NCBI RefSeq assembly: GCF_002222655.1 | Contig: NZ_CP022423.1 | Span: 682,001-746,000 of the forward strand | Source: Vitreoscilla filiformis | GTDB lineage: Bacteria > Pseudomonadota > Gammaproteobacteria > Burkholderiales > Burkholderiaceae_C | Reading direction: 5' to 3' | Length of the DNA: 64,000 bases | In this document: positions 8,238 through 15,054 of the stretch, piece after piece | Position numbering within the stretch: the first letter of the stretch is position 1 | Layout of the letters: every line of letters begins with the position of its first letter | Translations under genes and position numbers: made by a program | The notes under the pieces: generated by a model | Databases searched by the model: none | What the model was told of the DNA's origin: nothing | What the model saw: only the letters and a program-made list of their open reading frames with translations

Positions 8238-9221
8238 TCACGCGGTGGTGTCATCACTGGGTTGCTGCCAGGCGGCGTTCATCCAGGCGGGGCGGGTGCC
8301 CAGGGCGTCGTCGCTCACTTCCACTTCCAGGCCGTGTTCAATCACCACTTCGCGCAGCGTGACCACCACGTAGGTCAGGGCTTGCAGGGCTTTGGTGCGC
8401 AGGGCTTGGTTGGTCTGGTTGGCGCAGATGTCAGCCACCACCACGCCCAGGCGGCGGGCGCTTTGGGCGCTGGCGTCGGCGGCCTTGGCCAGCTCTTCCA
8501 GGGCGGCGTCTTCGGTGGCGCTGCGGGTGCCCAGTTCGGGGTTGGGCGTCCAGGGGCGGGCCAGCTTTTCTTTGGCGGCGTTCAGGTCGGTGCTCACCTG
8601 GGCCAGCACGGCGTCCTTGGCTTGCAGGGTCTTCGTGGCGTCGTCCAGCTTGGCTTCGAGATCCGCCTTTTGCTTGGCGTGTCGTTCCACCAGTTCTTCG
8701 GCCAGGTCGAGGAAGGCGGCTTTGTCACCCGTCTTGGCTGTCTCGATCAGCAGGGTCTTGGCGTCTTCGGGCAGGCGGCGGTACTGCTTCATGTCCCGGT
8801 AGCCGATGCCCATGCGGGACATGCTTTCCAGAGCCTCTTCGCCAAAGCTTTGCAGGTTTTGCAAGTCGAGATCGACCTTGTCTTTGGAATAACCCAACAA
8901 CTCGCAAAACTCCTCCCAAGTTCCGCGTAATGCCGAACCGTTCGGCATTTGCTTCCCCGCAAGTTGTTGATAAAGCTTGTTTTCTCGGACGAATGCCAGC
9001 TTAGTCAGCCGAACCGTTCGGCTAAATTTGGCAATGGCATCCGCCATCTGGGCTTGCCCAAGAAGCTGGTTCAGCAAGTCACGTTCTGCACTGGTGCCGG
9101 CTTGCAACGCGGCCAGCGTGTCGGCGGCGGCGCGGTCGGCATCCAGGGCGCCGGGGGCGAGTTCAACCAGGCGGGTTTCACTGCGGGGGGTAGGGGTGCG
9201 GCTCATCGCAGGGTCTTTCAA
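8238..9221 (-). CDS. Early phage protein with helical DNA-binding-like domain and coiled coil
   Basis: The 327-residue protein has a conserved block at about 105-160 (GTWEEFCELLGYSKDKVDLD, then GIGYRDMKQYRRLPED) seen in phage proteins of unknown role and reminiscent of ParB/KorB-like helix-turn-helix layouts. A coiled coil follows (about 175-225). Its coding sequence contains two near-identical perfect palindromes with core GCCGAAC-N-GTTCGGC, 76 bp apart (8930-8948 and 9007-9023). The same element occurs twice before the tape-measure gene. The ATG at 9221 overlaps the previous stop as ATGA. Function is not known; a site-specific DNA-binding role is a hypothesis. Confidence 0.65.
   Translation of the reverse strand: MKDPAMSRTPTPRSETRLVELAPGALDADRAAADTLAALQAGTSAERDLLNQLLGQAQMADAIAKFSRTVRLTKLAFVRENKLYQQLAGKQMPNGSALRGTWEEFCELLGYSKDKVDLDLQNLQSFGEEALESMSRMGIGYRDMKQYRRLPEDAKTLLIETAKTGDKAAFLDLAEELVERHAKQKADLEAKLDDATKTLQAKDAVLAQVSTDLNAAKEKLARPWTPNPELGTRSATEDAALEELAKAADASAQSARRLGVVVADICANQTNQALRTKALQALTYVVVTLREVVIEHGLEVEVSDDALGTRPAWMNAAWQQPSDDTTA
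8930..9023. repeat. Two 17-19 bp palindromes inside an early phage gene (element A)
   Basis: ATGCCGAACCGTTCGGCAT lies at 8930-8948 and AGCCGAACCGTTCGGCT at 9007-9023; centres are 76 bp apart. Each is a perfect inverted repeat around one central base. The 19-mer is identical, in reverse orientation, to one at 26372-26390. Both are read through in frame by the gene at 8238-9221. Confidence 0.9.
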
Positions 9222-9643
9222 TCAAGGGTGGGAGTGGTTGAAGGGGGAGCGGAAGGCGGCTGCATGCCGCGCATGGCCTCAAGAAAGGAGTCCCCGCCGC
9301 TCCCGGCCCCGTCGTCGAACAGGCGCAGGGTGGTGGCCATGCCCTCCAGTGCTGTCTCGGCCAGGCGGTTGGCGAACACCGTGATGCCCGCCATCACATC
9401 CAGGCAATGCACCTGCTCCTTGCCAAACACCTCCACCGCCCGGTGAGACAGCGCCAAACACAGCAGCGTGGACAGACTCAACTCCAACCGCTGATCGGCC
9501 CGTGGGACTCGGTTGGACATCTCCAGGCTGATGAACGCCAACTGCGCGGCGCCCAGAGGAATCTCTCCCAACGGCTTGGCGCACATGCCGCCAGGCGTTG
9601 GCGAAACGCTGCCGGATGGCAGAGGGAATGCGGGTGTGCTCAC
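9218..9643 (-). CDS. Early phage protein, unknown function
   Basis: The 141-residue frame starts at a GTG at 9643 with AGGAG seven bases upstream and ends with a stop that overlaps the next gene as ATGA. The body (LGAAQLAFISLEMSNRVPRA, then TLLCLALSHRAVEVFGKEQV) looks like a well-formed helical protein, whereas the competing frame of the neighbouring gene is Gly/Arg/His-rich here. The C-terminus is Pro/Ser-rich. No family recognised. Confidence 0.6.
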   Translation of the reverse strand: MSTPAFPLPSGSVSPTPGGMCAKPLGEIPLGAAQLAFISLEMSNRVPRADQRLELSLSTLLCLALSHRAVEVFGKEQVHCLDVMAGITVFANRLAETALEGMATTLRLFDDGAGSGGDSFLEAMRGMQPPSAPPSTTPTLD

Positions 9644-10484
9644 GGTGCGCTCCTTGCAGATGTGGATGGGTATCAGTCGAGACGTGGGGATTGCGGGACG
9701 GGGCAGCCGCAGGGCTTGCCAGTGCCACCGCCCACAGCAGGGCGGCAACACCTTCGAGCAGCGCGCCTTGCAGCAGCGAGCCACCCAACCCGATGACGGC
9801 GGGGCTCCACCCCGTCAGCTCGGCCAGTCGGGCGTCCACCGGGTCGGTGGCTGCCCGCTGGCGTTGCGTGTCAGCGGTTTGGGCGTCGGCTGCGAGTTGG
9901 CGGCGCAGCTCGCCCACGCGCTGGGCTTGTTGCGCCGTCTGCTCAGCCGCTCGCAGGTGGGCCACTGCGGCACTGGCCCCCGTGGCAGCAGCGGTGCAGC
10001 GGCCAGGCGTGGTGCTGTCACACAAGCGTTGGGCCGCTTGGGCACGCTCGGCCTTGGCTTGCGCCTTGGCCAGCGCGTCGCCCGCCTGAGCCAGGGTCGG
10101 CGTGCCAGCCAATGAGGCCAGTTCGTCGCGGGCCACTTGGGCGGATTGGCTGAGCGTTACCTCTGCCGTGGCCCGAGCATCGCCCGCCCGGTGTCCGGCG
10201 CTGGCGTACCAGTGCGCCTGGTTGTAGAGCGTGGCCACCAGACACAGGCCCGCGACCAGCCACGCCATGCGCCAACCTCGCAGGGCCAGCCCAGGCAGCA
10301 GGTTGCAGCCCAGGGCCAACACCGCAGCGGTGACGACGTGCAGGCCCTTGTCCGTCGCGGTGCTGCCGCGTTCGACGGCCGCCAGAGCGGCCATCGTCAG
10401 GCTGGCGCCCGAGGCCATGGTGGCCAGCACCACCAGCGCGGCGCGGCTGGTCGGGGTCATGGGGTGATGAGGGACGGCCATCAT
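9279..10484 (-). CDS. Phage membrane protein with helical linker; 3' part probably spurious
   Basis: The first 280 or so residues look genuine: four likely membrane segments (near residues 16-36, 48-64, 70-90 and 218-245), separated by an Ala/Gln-rich helical region with two Cys (CDSTTPGRC) that could be a periplasmic coiled coil. The ATG at 10484 overlaps the upstream stop as ATGA. From about 9640 onward the frame overlaps the gene at 9218-9643 and becomes Gly/His/Arg-rich, which looks like a shadow. The natural stop may have been lost by a small indel near 9650. The layout resembles Rz/spanin-like or DUF-type membrane proteins only loosely. Confidence 0.5.
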   Translation of the reverse strand: MMAVPHHPMTPTSRAALVVLATMASGASLTMAALAAVERGSTATDKGLHVVTAAVLALGCNLLPGLALRGWRMAWLVAGLCLVATLYNQAHWYASAGHRAGDARATAEVTLSQSAQVARDELASLAGTPTLAQAGDALAKAQAKAERAQAAQRLCDSTTPGRCTAAATGASAAVAHLRAAEQTAQQAQRVGELRRQLAADAQTADTQRQRAATDPVDARLAELTGWSPAVIGLGGSLLQGALLEGVAALLWAVALASPAAAPSRNPHVSTDTHPHLQGAHREHTRIPSAIRQRFANAWRHVRQAVGRDSSGRRAVGVHQPGDVQPSPTGRSAVGVESVHAAVFGAVSPGGGGVWQGAGALPGCDGGHHGVRQPPGRDSTGGHGHHPAPVRRRGRERRGLLS

Positions 10485-10804
10485 TGCGCGCTCCCCAGGT
10501 AACGGCTGGTCAGGCTGTCCAGCTCGGTGCGAGCGCGTTGCAGGTGTTGCGCTGCGGTCAGGCCGATGCGTACCGGGGCCACACCCAGGCGCCAGCGGCC
10601 GGTGTCAGGGATGCGCTCGACCCAGTGCTCGGCTTCGAGGGCCGGCATCACTTGGCTGATCCAGCTCGGCGCCACCTTCAGGCGCTCGGCCAGGTCGGCG
10701 GGAGAGAGGCCATGCACTTCGTGGCCGGCCAGGGCTTGCAGGGCACGCAGGGTTTTATCCACCGAGGTGGGCATGCGAGCGGAGGAGGCAGAGACGGGGC
10801 TCAT
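10481..10804 (-). CDS. Winged-helix DNA-binding protein (IclR/MarR-like fold)
   Basis: The 107-residue protein contains a clear winged helix-turn-helix at about 15-75 (LRALQALAGHEVHGLSPADL, then LKVAPSWISQVMPALE and a wing ending GRWRLGV). It lacks the effector domain of full IclR proteins. The ATG at 10804 overlaps the upstream stop as ATGA. It is probably an early phage regulator or replication helper. Confidence 0.65.
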   Translation of the reverse strand: MSPVSASSARMPTSVDKTLRALQALAGHEVHGLSPADLAERLKVAPSWISQVMPALEAEHWVERIPDTGRWRLGVAPVRIGLTAAQHLQRARTELDSLTSRYLGSAQ

Positions 10805-11211
10805 GCGTCGTCCCTCCCCACGTCGTGCAGCAGCTCGGTGAACATCTGGTGCGTCACGTTGGAGGTGAAGCACAACAGGGCGCGATCCGGGCTGATGAAT
10901 TCCCAAGGGGTGCCGGGTGTACCGACTTCCAGCCAGCAGCGGGTGGGAGACAGCCACGCTGTGCCGTCACCTGCGCGGCGGGTGTGCATGGCACGGGCGT
11001 CTTGCACGTCGCTCAGTTGCAGGGCCCAGCCGGGCACGTTCAGTTGAGCCGCTGCGCGTTGGCGCAGGATCAGCCGGACGGTTTCGGCACTGAAGTTCTC
11101 GTTCAGTTCGGCGAAGGCCCACAAGGTGCGGGCCAGGGGTTCGTCCACGCGATTGACACGAGCGCGCCACAGCACGCTGTAGACGTTGATCGGTTCGGTG
11201 GGGTGGGTCAT
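10801..11211 (-). CDS. Early phage protein, unknown function
   Basis: The 136-residue frame begins THPTEPINVYSVLWRARVNR and has mixed helix/strand character with several Trp residues. Its ATG at 11211 overlaps the KilA-N stop as ATGA and its own stop overlaps the next ATG in the same way, so it is a coupled member of the early operon. I do not recognise it. Confidence 0.55.
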   Translation of the reverse strand: MTHPTEPINVYSVLWRARVNRVDEPLARTLWAFAELNENFSAETVRLILRQRAAAQLNVPGWALQLSDVQDARAMHTRRAGDGTAWLSPTRCWLEVGTPGTPWEFISPDRALLCFTSNVTHQMFTELLHDVGRDDA

Positions 11212-11891
11212 TGCGCCACTCCCCAATTCAGGCACATCTGCTTGTTACCGGCAATCAGGCGCTCGGCGGTTTCAGGGAAGTAGCGCAGGCGGATGAACTC
11301 CACCGGGTTGATGAGGCCCACAGCGATCATTCGGCGGATGGCGTAGCCCACGCTGGTGGCGCTGCGTTTGAGCATCTGCCCCACCTGGGCGTAGGTGTGG
11401 CCGTCGAACACCAGGCGGCGCACGTCTTGCCAGTGCGGGCGGCGGCTGAACCAATACTTCTCGGCTTGCGTCAGTGGCTTGACGTAGTTGCCGGTCATCA
11501 GGGCGTCGTAGGCGCGCACCACCTTGAGGAAGAACTCGGGGCTGATCCACATGGCGTAGCTGTAGACCAGCTCTTTGCACACAAACGTGCCGCGTGACTC
11601 GTATTGCCCACCTCGTTGGTCGCTGATGGGTAAAGCAGGAATTCCTGCTTTACTTTGGAAAGTGACACCCGAAATTTGGGTATCACCTTGCGAAACATCT
11701 TCTGCACGTAAAGCAGGAATTCGGGCTTCACTTTCCAGCACAGCAAGCTGTGCTTTCGTCGCCTTGTTCGCCAGCCACAGCGAAGGGCGATGCCGGTTGT
11801 TGTTGCCTGCCGCCTTGTGCAAGTCGTTCAGGCAGTAGCGCCCGGCGCTATCGCGGCGGATCGCGGTGTTGAGGATGGAGAGGTCGTTCAT
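11208..11891 (-). CDS. KilA-N domain phage regulator
   Basis: The 227-residue product has a KilA-N DNA-binding domain (about residues 6-135: IRRDSAGRYCLNDLHKAAG, later GTFVCKELVYSYAMWISPEF) and a C-terminal helix-turn-helix-like part (GHTYAQVGQMLKRSATSVGY). KilA-N proteins are common in phage early regions and bind DNA. The domain is interrupted by about 40 residues (52-92) in which IPAL occurs twice; the DNA there consists of three consecutive near-perfect palindromes of 24-25 bp. It lies near the start of the leftward early operon. Confidence 0.75.
   Translation of the reverse strand: MNDLSILNTAIRRDSAGRYCLNDLHKAAGNNNRHRPSLWLANKATKAQLAVLESEARIPALRAEDVSQGDTQISGVTFQSKAGIPALPISDQRGGQYESRGTFVCKELVYSYAMWISPEFFLKVVRAYDALMTGNYVKPLTQAEKYWFSRRPHWQDVRRLVFDGHTYAQVGQMLKRSATSVGYAIRRMIAVGLINPVEFIRLRYFPETAERLIAGNKQMCLNWGVAQ
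11630..11731. repeat. Three palindromic inserts inside the KilA-N gene
   Basis: A perfect 24-bp palindrome at 11630-11653 is built on AAAGCAGGAATTCCTGCTTT. A second, imperfect one at 11662-11686 is built on CACCCGAAATTTGGGTA. A diverged direct copy of the first follows at 11708-11731. The spacing of copies one and three (78 bp) is a multiple of three, so the reading frame is kept and IPAL is encoded twice. Confidence 0.85.
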
Positions 11892-11960
11892 GGCATTGGC
11901 TCCAAAAATAACGAATAAATCAGGGGGTTAGGCGCGGCTTCCAGGGCGCCAGCGGCGCGG

Positions 11961-12251
11961 CTACGTCGTGGCTTGGCGGCCCGACGCCGTGGCAGGGCGT
12001 TGGTAGGCCGGGGCGTTGACGGCACACACGCTGCGCGTCAGCTCGCCGGCCTTCATACCCAGCAACACGGCAATGCGGTGGCTTTGGCCCCGGTGGCAGG
12101 GCTTGCGTCCTGCCAGGATTTCGTAAACCAAGCTACGGCTGACTTTGTGCTCAGCAGCCCAGGCGGAAATGGAGACGCCCTTGGCCTCAAATTCGGCGCG
12201 CGCCGCCTGGGGCGGCTTGAGCCATTGGGTGGTTTTGGTGGCGGTGCTCAT
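11961..12251 (-). CDS. BcepMu gp16-like phage regulator (Ner-like role)
   Basis: The 96-residue protein has a helix-turn-helix in the pattern EFEAKGVSISAWAAEHKVSR followed by SLVYEILAGRKPCHRGQSHR, matching the small phage-associated regulators named after BcepMu gp16. The start at 12251 was chosen because the conserved region begins there; the open frame upstream to 12389 runs antisense to another gene. As one of the first genes of the early operon it probably plays a Ner/Cro-like part in the lysis-lysogeny decision. Confidence 0.75.
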   Translation of the reverse strand: MSTATKTTQWLKPPQAARAEFEAKGVSISAWAAEHKVSRSLVYEILAGRKPCHRGQSHRIAVLLGMKAGELTRSVCAVNAPAYQRPATASGRQATT

Positions 12252-12296
12252 GGGTGCAAAATGGTGTGAAGTGGTGTTGTGTCGAAAGGGAGAAAG

Positions 12297-12608
12297 ATGG
12301 AAAACGTTTTTACAGAAGCCGACCGGCGGGCGCTGGTGACTGCGCTGGATGCGATGCAGGCCCAGATTCGTGATCTGGAAACCGACCATGCAGCGCTACA
12401 AGGTGTGTTGACGCTGCTAGTTCGTCTGCTGGGGGCAGAAGGGGTGATCAGCGTCGGCCAGTTGGTTCAGGAGACTCGCCAACTGGCTGAGACCCAGCCG
12501 GGCGAGCCAGAGTGGCAAGAGCGGCTGCAACAACTTGCTGGCGTTCTTGACGTGCTTTCTCCCGCTCTGAAGTCGAAATTGGCACGTAAAGGGGCGCCGG
12601 CCCGTTGA
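12297..12608 (+). CDS. Small helical protein on the opposite strand of the early region
   Basis: The 103-residue frame starts at an ATG preceded by AAGGGAG. It has regular helical heptads (RRALVTALDAMQAQIRDLET, then LLVRLLGAEGVISVGQLVQE) and a basic end. It reads away from the gp16-like gene and overlaps, on the other strand, the 3' half of the frame at 12448-12699. Both frames have plausible codon use and ribosome sites; at least one should be real. Confidence 0.5.
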   Translation: MENVFTEADRRALVTALDAMQAQIRDLETDHAALQGVLTLLVRLLGAEGVISVGQLVQETRQLAETQPGEPEWQERLQQLAGVLDVLSPALKSKLARKGAPAR

Positions 12609-12699
12609 CGGTGTGTTTGGCCCACGCCGCCACCTGGCCGCGTAACCGCAAGTACCTCAGCACCACCTTGGCGGCATAGAGGGAAAGTGTCTTGTGCAT
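12448..12699 (-). CDS. Small basic protein, possible first gene of the early operon
   Basis: The 83-residue frame has an excellent AGGAGAG ribosome site 5 bases before its ATG and lies directly downstream of the candidate leftward promoter at 12759-12787. The N-terminus (KTLSLYAAKVVLRYLRLRGQ) is basic and amphipathic; the C-terminus is Arg/Gln/Pro-rich. The last 161 bp overlap the plus-strand gene at 12297-12608. No family recognised. Confidence 0.5.
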   Translation of the reverse strand: MHKTLSLYAAKVVLRYLRLRGQVAAWAKHTVNGPAPLYVPISTSEREKARQERQQVVAAALATLARPAGSQPVGESPEPTGRR

Positions 12700-12758
12700 G
12701 CGTTCTCTCCTAAGGGCTAACCCGCTTCGCTGGGTGTGCGTTGTGCGGCGTTGGTGTG

Positions 12759-12787
12759 ATTGTGGGGTAGTTAACTACCCTATGCAA
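12759..12787 (-). promoter_or_regulatory. Candidate early leftward promoter with repressor operator in the spacer
   Basis: On the minus strand, TTGCAT and CACAAT are separated by exactly 17 bp. The spacer contains the perfect 16-bp palindrome GGGTAGTTAACTACCC (12765-12780). A repressor dimer bound there would block RNA polymerase. The repressor gene begins 18 bp to the right, so the same site could also control its own synthesis. The -35 match is weak; the palindrome is certain. Confidence 0.6.
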
Positions 12788-12798
12788 GGATTTTTTTG

Positions 12799-13233
12799 AT
12801 GAGTGTTGGAAGTCGTTTGATCGAAGAGCGAAAACGCCTTGGGATGTCTCAAGTAGCGTTTTATGAGGCTTGTGGGGTGTCAAAGAAGGCGCAGTTCAAC
12901 TTTGAGAACGATGACAACCTGCCAGGCGGTGCGTACCTCATCGCAGCAGCGGAGCTTGGTGTCGATGTGCTCTATGTGCTGACAGGGAGGCGAGGAACGC
13001 CATCTGTTGCCGGCCCTGTTCTGCGTGATGGTGAAGCAGAACTGCTTGAGGGTTATAGGGCGCTGGATGCAAGGGGACGATTGAGCGTCAAGGCTTTTAT
13101 TGCAGGAGTTCCATCAGGCGGTATGAGCGGGCAATCTAACGGTGGCCATGTCATCCAAGGGAGTAGCAATGTGGTAATAAGCCATACAGCTCCGACGCCT
13201 ATACGGCGGCGGGCGAAAGTATCTGAAAAATAA
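12799..13233 (+). CDS. Phage repressor (XRE-type helix-turn-helix)
   Basis: The 144-residue protein opens with an XRE/HTH_3 domain (residues 3-60: RLIEERKRLGMSQVAFYEAC, then FNFENDDNLPGGAYLIAAAE), followed by a short linker and a small C-terminal part with Gly/Asn/Ser repeats (GGHVIQGSSNVVIS). It has no S24 protease domain, so it would not be cleaved in a LexA-like way. It is divergent from the early operon, next to the palindrome at 12765-12780, and is the best candidate for the lysogeny repressor. The ATG at 12799 has AAGGA 8 bases upstream. Confidence 0.8.
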   Translation: MSVGSRLIEERKRLGMSQVAFYEACGVSKKAQFNFENDDNLPGGAYLIAAAELGVDVLYVLTGRRGTPSVAGPVLRDGEAELLEGYRALDARGRLSVKAFIAGVPSGGMSGQSNGGHVIQGSSNVVISHTAPTPIRRRAKVSEK

Positions 13234-13234
13234 A

Positions 13235-13822
13235 ATGAGCACATTCGAAAAAACTCTTGTGACGCAGCACTTTGCACGAGCACTAGATCCATGTAAGCGC
13301 CCATACACCAAAAGCACTCTAATTGATCAGTGTGTTTGTGGTATTGCAAGTCGCGGGCGAGATGCCACAATTGATGCTTATATGAAAGGGGTGAGAGGAG
13401 AAAAAGTTAGGAATAGAAGACGTATGTTTCCAGCAGGCCCTTTGGGTGAAATTTTATGGGGAGGAACTAATGGTGAATTGATGTACGTACGATTTCCGGC
13501 TGCCGAAACGTTAGAGGCTCTGGGGGAGCGGCCAAATAAATTACAAGCGCTTGCACAATATTTTTGTGATAAATTAAACCAAAATCATGAAATAAACCCT
13601 CAGCTATCGCATATTATGCAGATCGCCATGGAAATTACCACGGTAAAAATTCATGACAGTGTTATTGAGGTGTTGTGGAAAGAAAGGCAGAGGCAGCCGG
13701 AATTTATGCGAAGCGTTTTTGTATTAATTTTAGAGATAGTGAAAATTGAAGATATTGCAATGCGTAGTCGCTGGAAAGAGTTTGACATCAAAAAACTACG
13801 GGCGACACGAATAAATGATTAG
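13235..13822 (+). CDS. AT-rich cargo gene next to the repressor, unknown function
   Basis: The 195-residue protein starts one base after the repressor stop, so both are probably made from the lysogenic transcript. Its base composition is clearly more AT-rich than the rest of the prophage, with codons such as AAA, ATT and TTA common, pointing to separate acquisition. The protein is helical and basic, with no signal peptide and no clear membrane segment; the RRMFPAGPLGEILWGGTNGE region and a helical C-terminal half are its main features. No family recognised. Position and composition are typical of lysogenic-conversion genes such as superinfection or defence functions, which is inference. Confidence 0.7.
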   Translation: MSTFEKTLVTQHFARALDPCKRPYTKSTLIDQCVCGIASRGRDATIDAYMKGVRGEKVRNRRRMFPAGPLGEILWGGTNGELMYVRFPAAETLEALGERPNKLQALAQYFCDKLNQNHEINPQLSHIMQIAMEITTVKIHDSVIEVLWKERQRQPEFMRSVFVLILEIVKIEDIAMRSRWKEFDIKKLRATRIND

Positions 13823-13859
13823 ACTCGCATCCCCGCCGGGCGGGCTGGGTGGATTCAAA

Positions 13860-13932
13860 GATAGGCAATAAAACTATCAAACCTATCTGAGTAACAACCA
13901 TCTAGCGGCCTCCACCAAAATGGGCCGCTATG
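13860..13932 (+). promoter_or_regulatory. Dyad and hairpin upstream of the late operon
   Basis: GATAGG (13860-13865) and CCTATC (13882-13887) form an inverted repeat with a 16-bp AT-rich centre, a layout like activator sites of the Mor/C type. Just downstream an 8-bp stem, TAGCGGCC (13903-13910) with GGCCGCTA (13923-13930), pairs up to the first base of the holin ATG. The region lies between the lysogenic genes and the first late gene, where an activator-dependent promoter is expected. Binding and folding are inferred. Confidence 0.4.
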
Positions 13933-14355
13933 AATACCGCCGCCACTCCACCAGAAAAACACCTGCCCGATCCGCTGGCCAGTGCCCTGGAGCGCATGAA
14001 TATGCCCGACCAGGACAAGGCCGCTCTGCGCGCAGCGTTGGCTCAGGTGATGACGCCGACACAGGAGCTGCCCGCGTCGGTGGAGGTGGCCGCTGAGCCT
14101 CCCAAATGGTGGATGCAATCGCGCACCATGCTGCTCAATGGTGTGGTGGTTGCCTTGGCCGGAACGGCTGAACTGATGCAGGTCATCGAGCCCAACCTCG
14201 GGCTGCTGCACGACCTGCTGTCCCCATCCAGTTACGCCACAGTGCTGGCGGCTTTGGCCGGCGCCAATGCGCTGCTGCGCTGCGCCACGGCCAGCGGCAT
14301 CACATTCCGCCGCCCCGCCATCCAGCAGGCCAATACCCCCCCTGCGGGAGGGTGA
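13930..14355 (+). CDS. Holin-like membrane protein
   Basis: The 141-residue protein has a soluble N-terminal part of about 58 residues and then the PPKWWMQSRTMLLNGVVVAL motif that opens many phage holins, with two likely membrane segments (about 68-85 and 100-122). It is the first gene of the rightward late operon. A holin would release an endolysin, but no lysozyme or transglycosylase gene was found in the prophage. Confidence 0.6.
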   Translation: MNTAATPPEKHLPDPLASALERMNMPDQDKAALRAALAQVMTPTQELPASVEVAAEPPKWWMQSRTMLLNGVVVALAGTAELMQVIEPNLGLLHDLLSPSSYATVLAALAGANALLRCATASGITFRRPAIQQANTPPAGG

Positions 14356-14358
14356 ACC

Positions 14359-14745
14359 ATGGGCCTGCCCCTTCACACCACCACAGCCCCCAGAGAGCGA
14401 CGCATGGATGATTTCAGCAACCCGAGCTTTTGGCTCAGTGCCGGCTCTACGCTGGTCAGCCTGGCCACTGCGGCGGCGGTGTGGCTGCGCAAACCGGGCG
14501 AACAAGCGCTCGGTGCGCTGGCCGCCTTTGAAACCCGCCACGCCGAACAGCATGTGGCCGCCGACAAAGAACACCGCACCCTCGTGGAACGTGTGGTGGT
14601 GGTTGAGACCAAGCTGGTCAACCTAGCGACCAAGGGGGATGTGGCCGAGGTGCGCGGTGACGTGGATGCCCTGCGCCAGGCGACTGACCGTAATGGTCAG
14701 GTGCTGGCCCGCATCGAGACCTACCTCTTGACCAACCGGGGCTGA
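14359..14745 (+). CDS. DUF2730 family phage protein
   Basis: The 128-residue protein has one membrane segment near the N-terminus (FWLSAGSTLVSLATAAAVWL) and a long C-terminal coiled coil (VVVVETKLVNLATKGDVAEV and following), the usual DUF2730 layout in Mu-like phages between lysis and terminase genes. The role is unknown. A GGGAGG site supports the start at 14359; an ATG at 14404 is an alternative. Confidence 0.75.
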   Translation: MGLPLHTTTAPRERRMDDFSNPSFWLSAGSTLVSLATAAAVWLRKPGEQALGALAAFETRHAEQHVAADKEHRTLVERVVVVETKLVNLATKGDVAEVRGDVDALRQATDRNGQVLARIETYLLTNRG

Positions 14746-14751
14746 ATCGCC

Positions 14752-15051
14752 ATGAAACCCTACGCCCAAGTGCAAACCGAAGACCGCCGCCTGGTGCTGC
14801 TGCGCGCCCTGGCTGCGGCCTCTCAGTACCGCGCCAACGCGCTGCTGCTGCGCCGTTACTGTGACGCGGTGGGACACACCGTCAGCGCCGATGCCGTGGC
14901 CACCGATCTGGCATGGCTGGCTGAGCAAGGCCTGGCCACCACCGAGCAGCCCCAGGGCGTGCTGGTGGCGACACTCACCCAGCGCGGGCTGGATGTGGCC
15001 GAAGGCCGGGCCAAAGTGCCCGGCGTGGCCGCACCAATGCCGGGGGCGTGA
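14752..15051 (+). CDS. Small winged-helix phage protein (VpaChn25_0724-like)
   Basis: The 99-residue protein has a winged-helix pattern (LLLRRYCDAVGHTVSADAVA, then LAWLAEQGLATTEQPQGVLV and LTQRGLDVAEGR). Proteins of this type sit at the same place, just before the small terminase gene, in many Mu-like prophages. It probably binds DNA; its exact role is unknown. Confidence 0.75.
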   Translation: MKPYAQVQTEDRRLVLLRALAAASQYRANALLLRRYCDAVGHTVSADAVATDLAWLAEQGLATTEQPQGVLVATLTQRGLDVAEGRAKVPGVAAPMPGA

Positions 15052-15054
15052 GCC

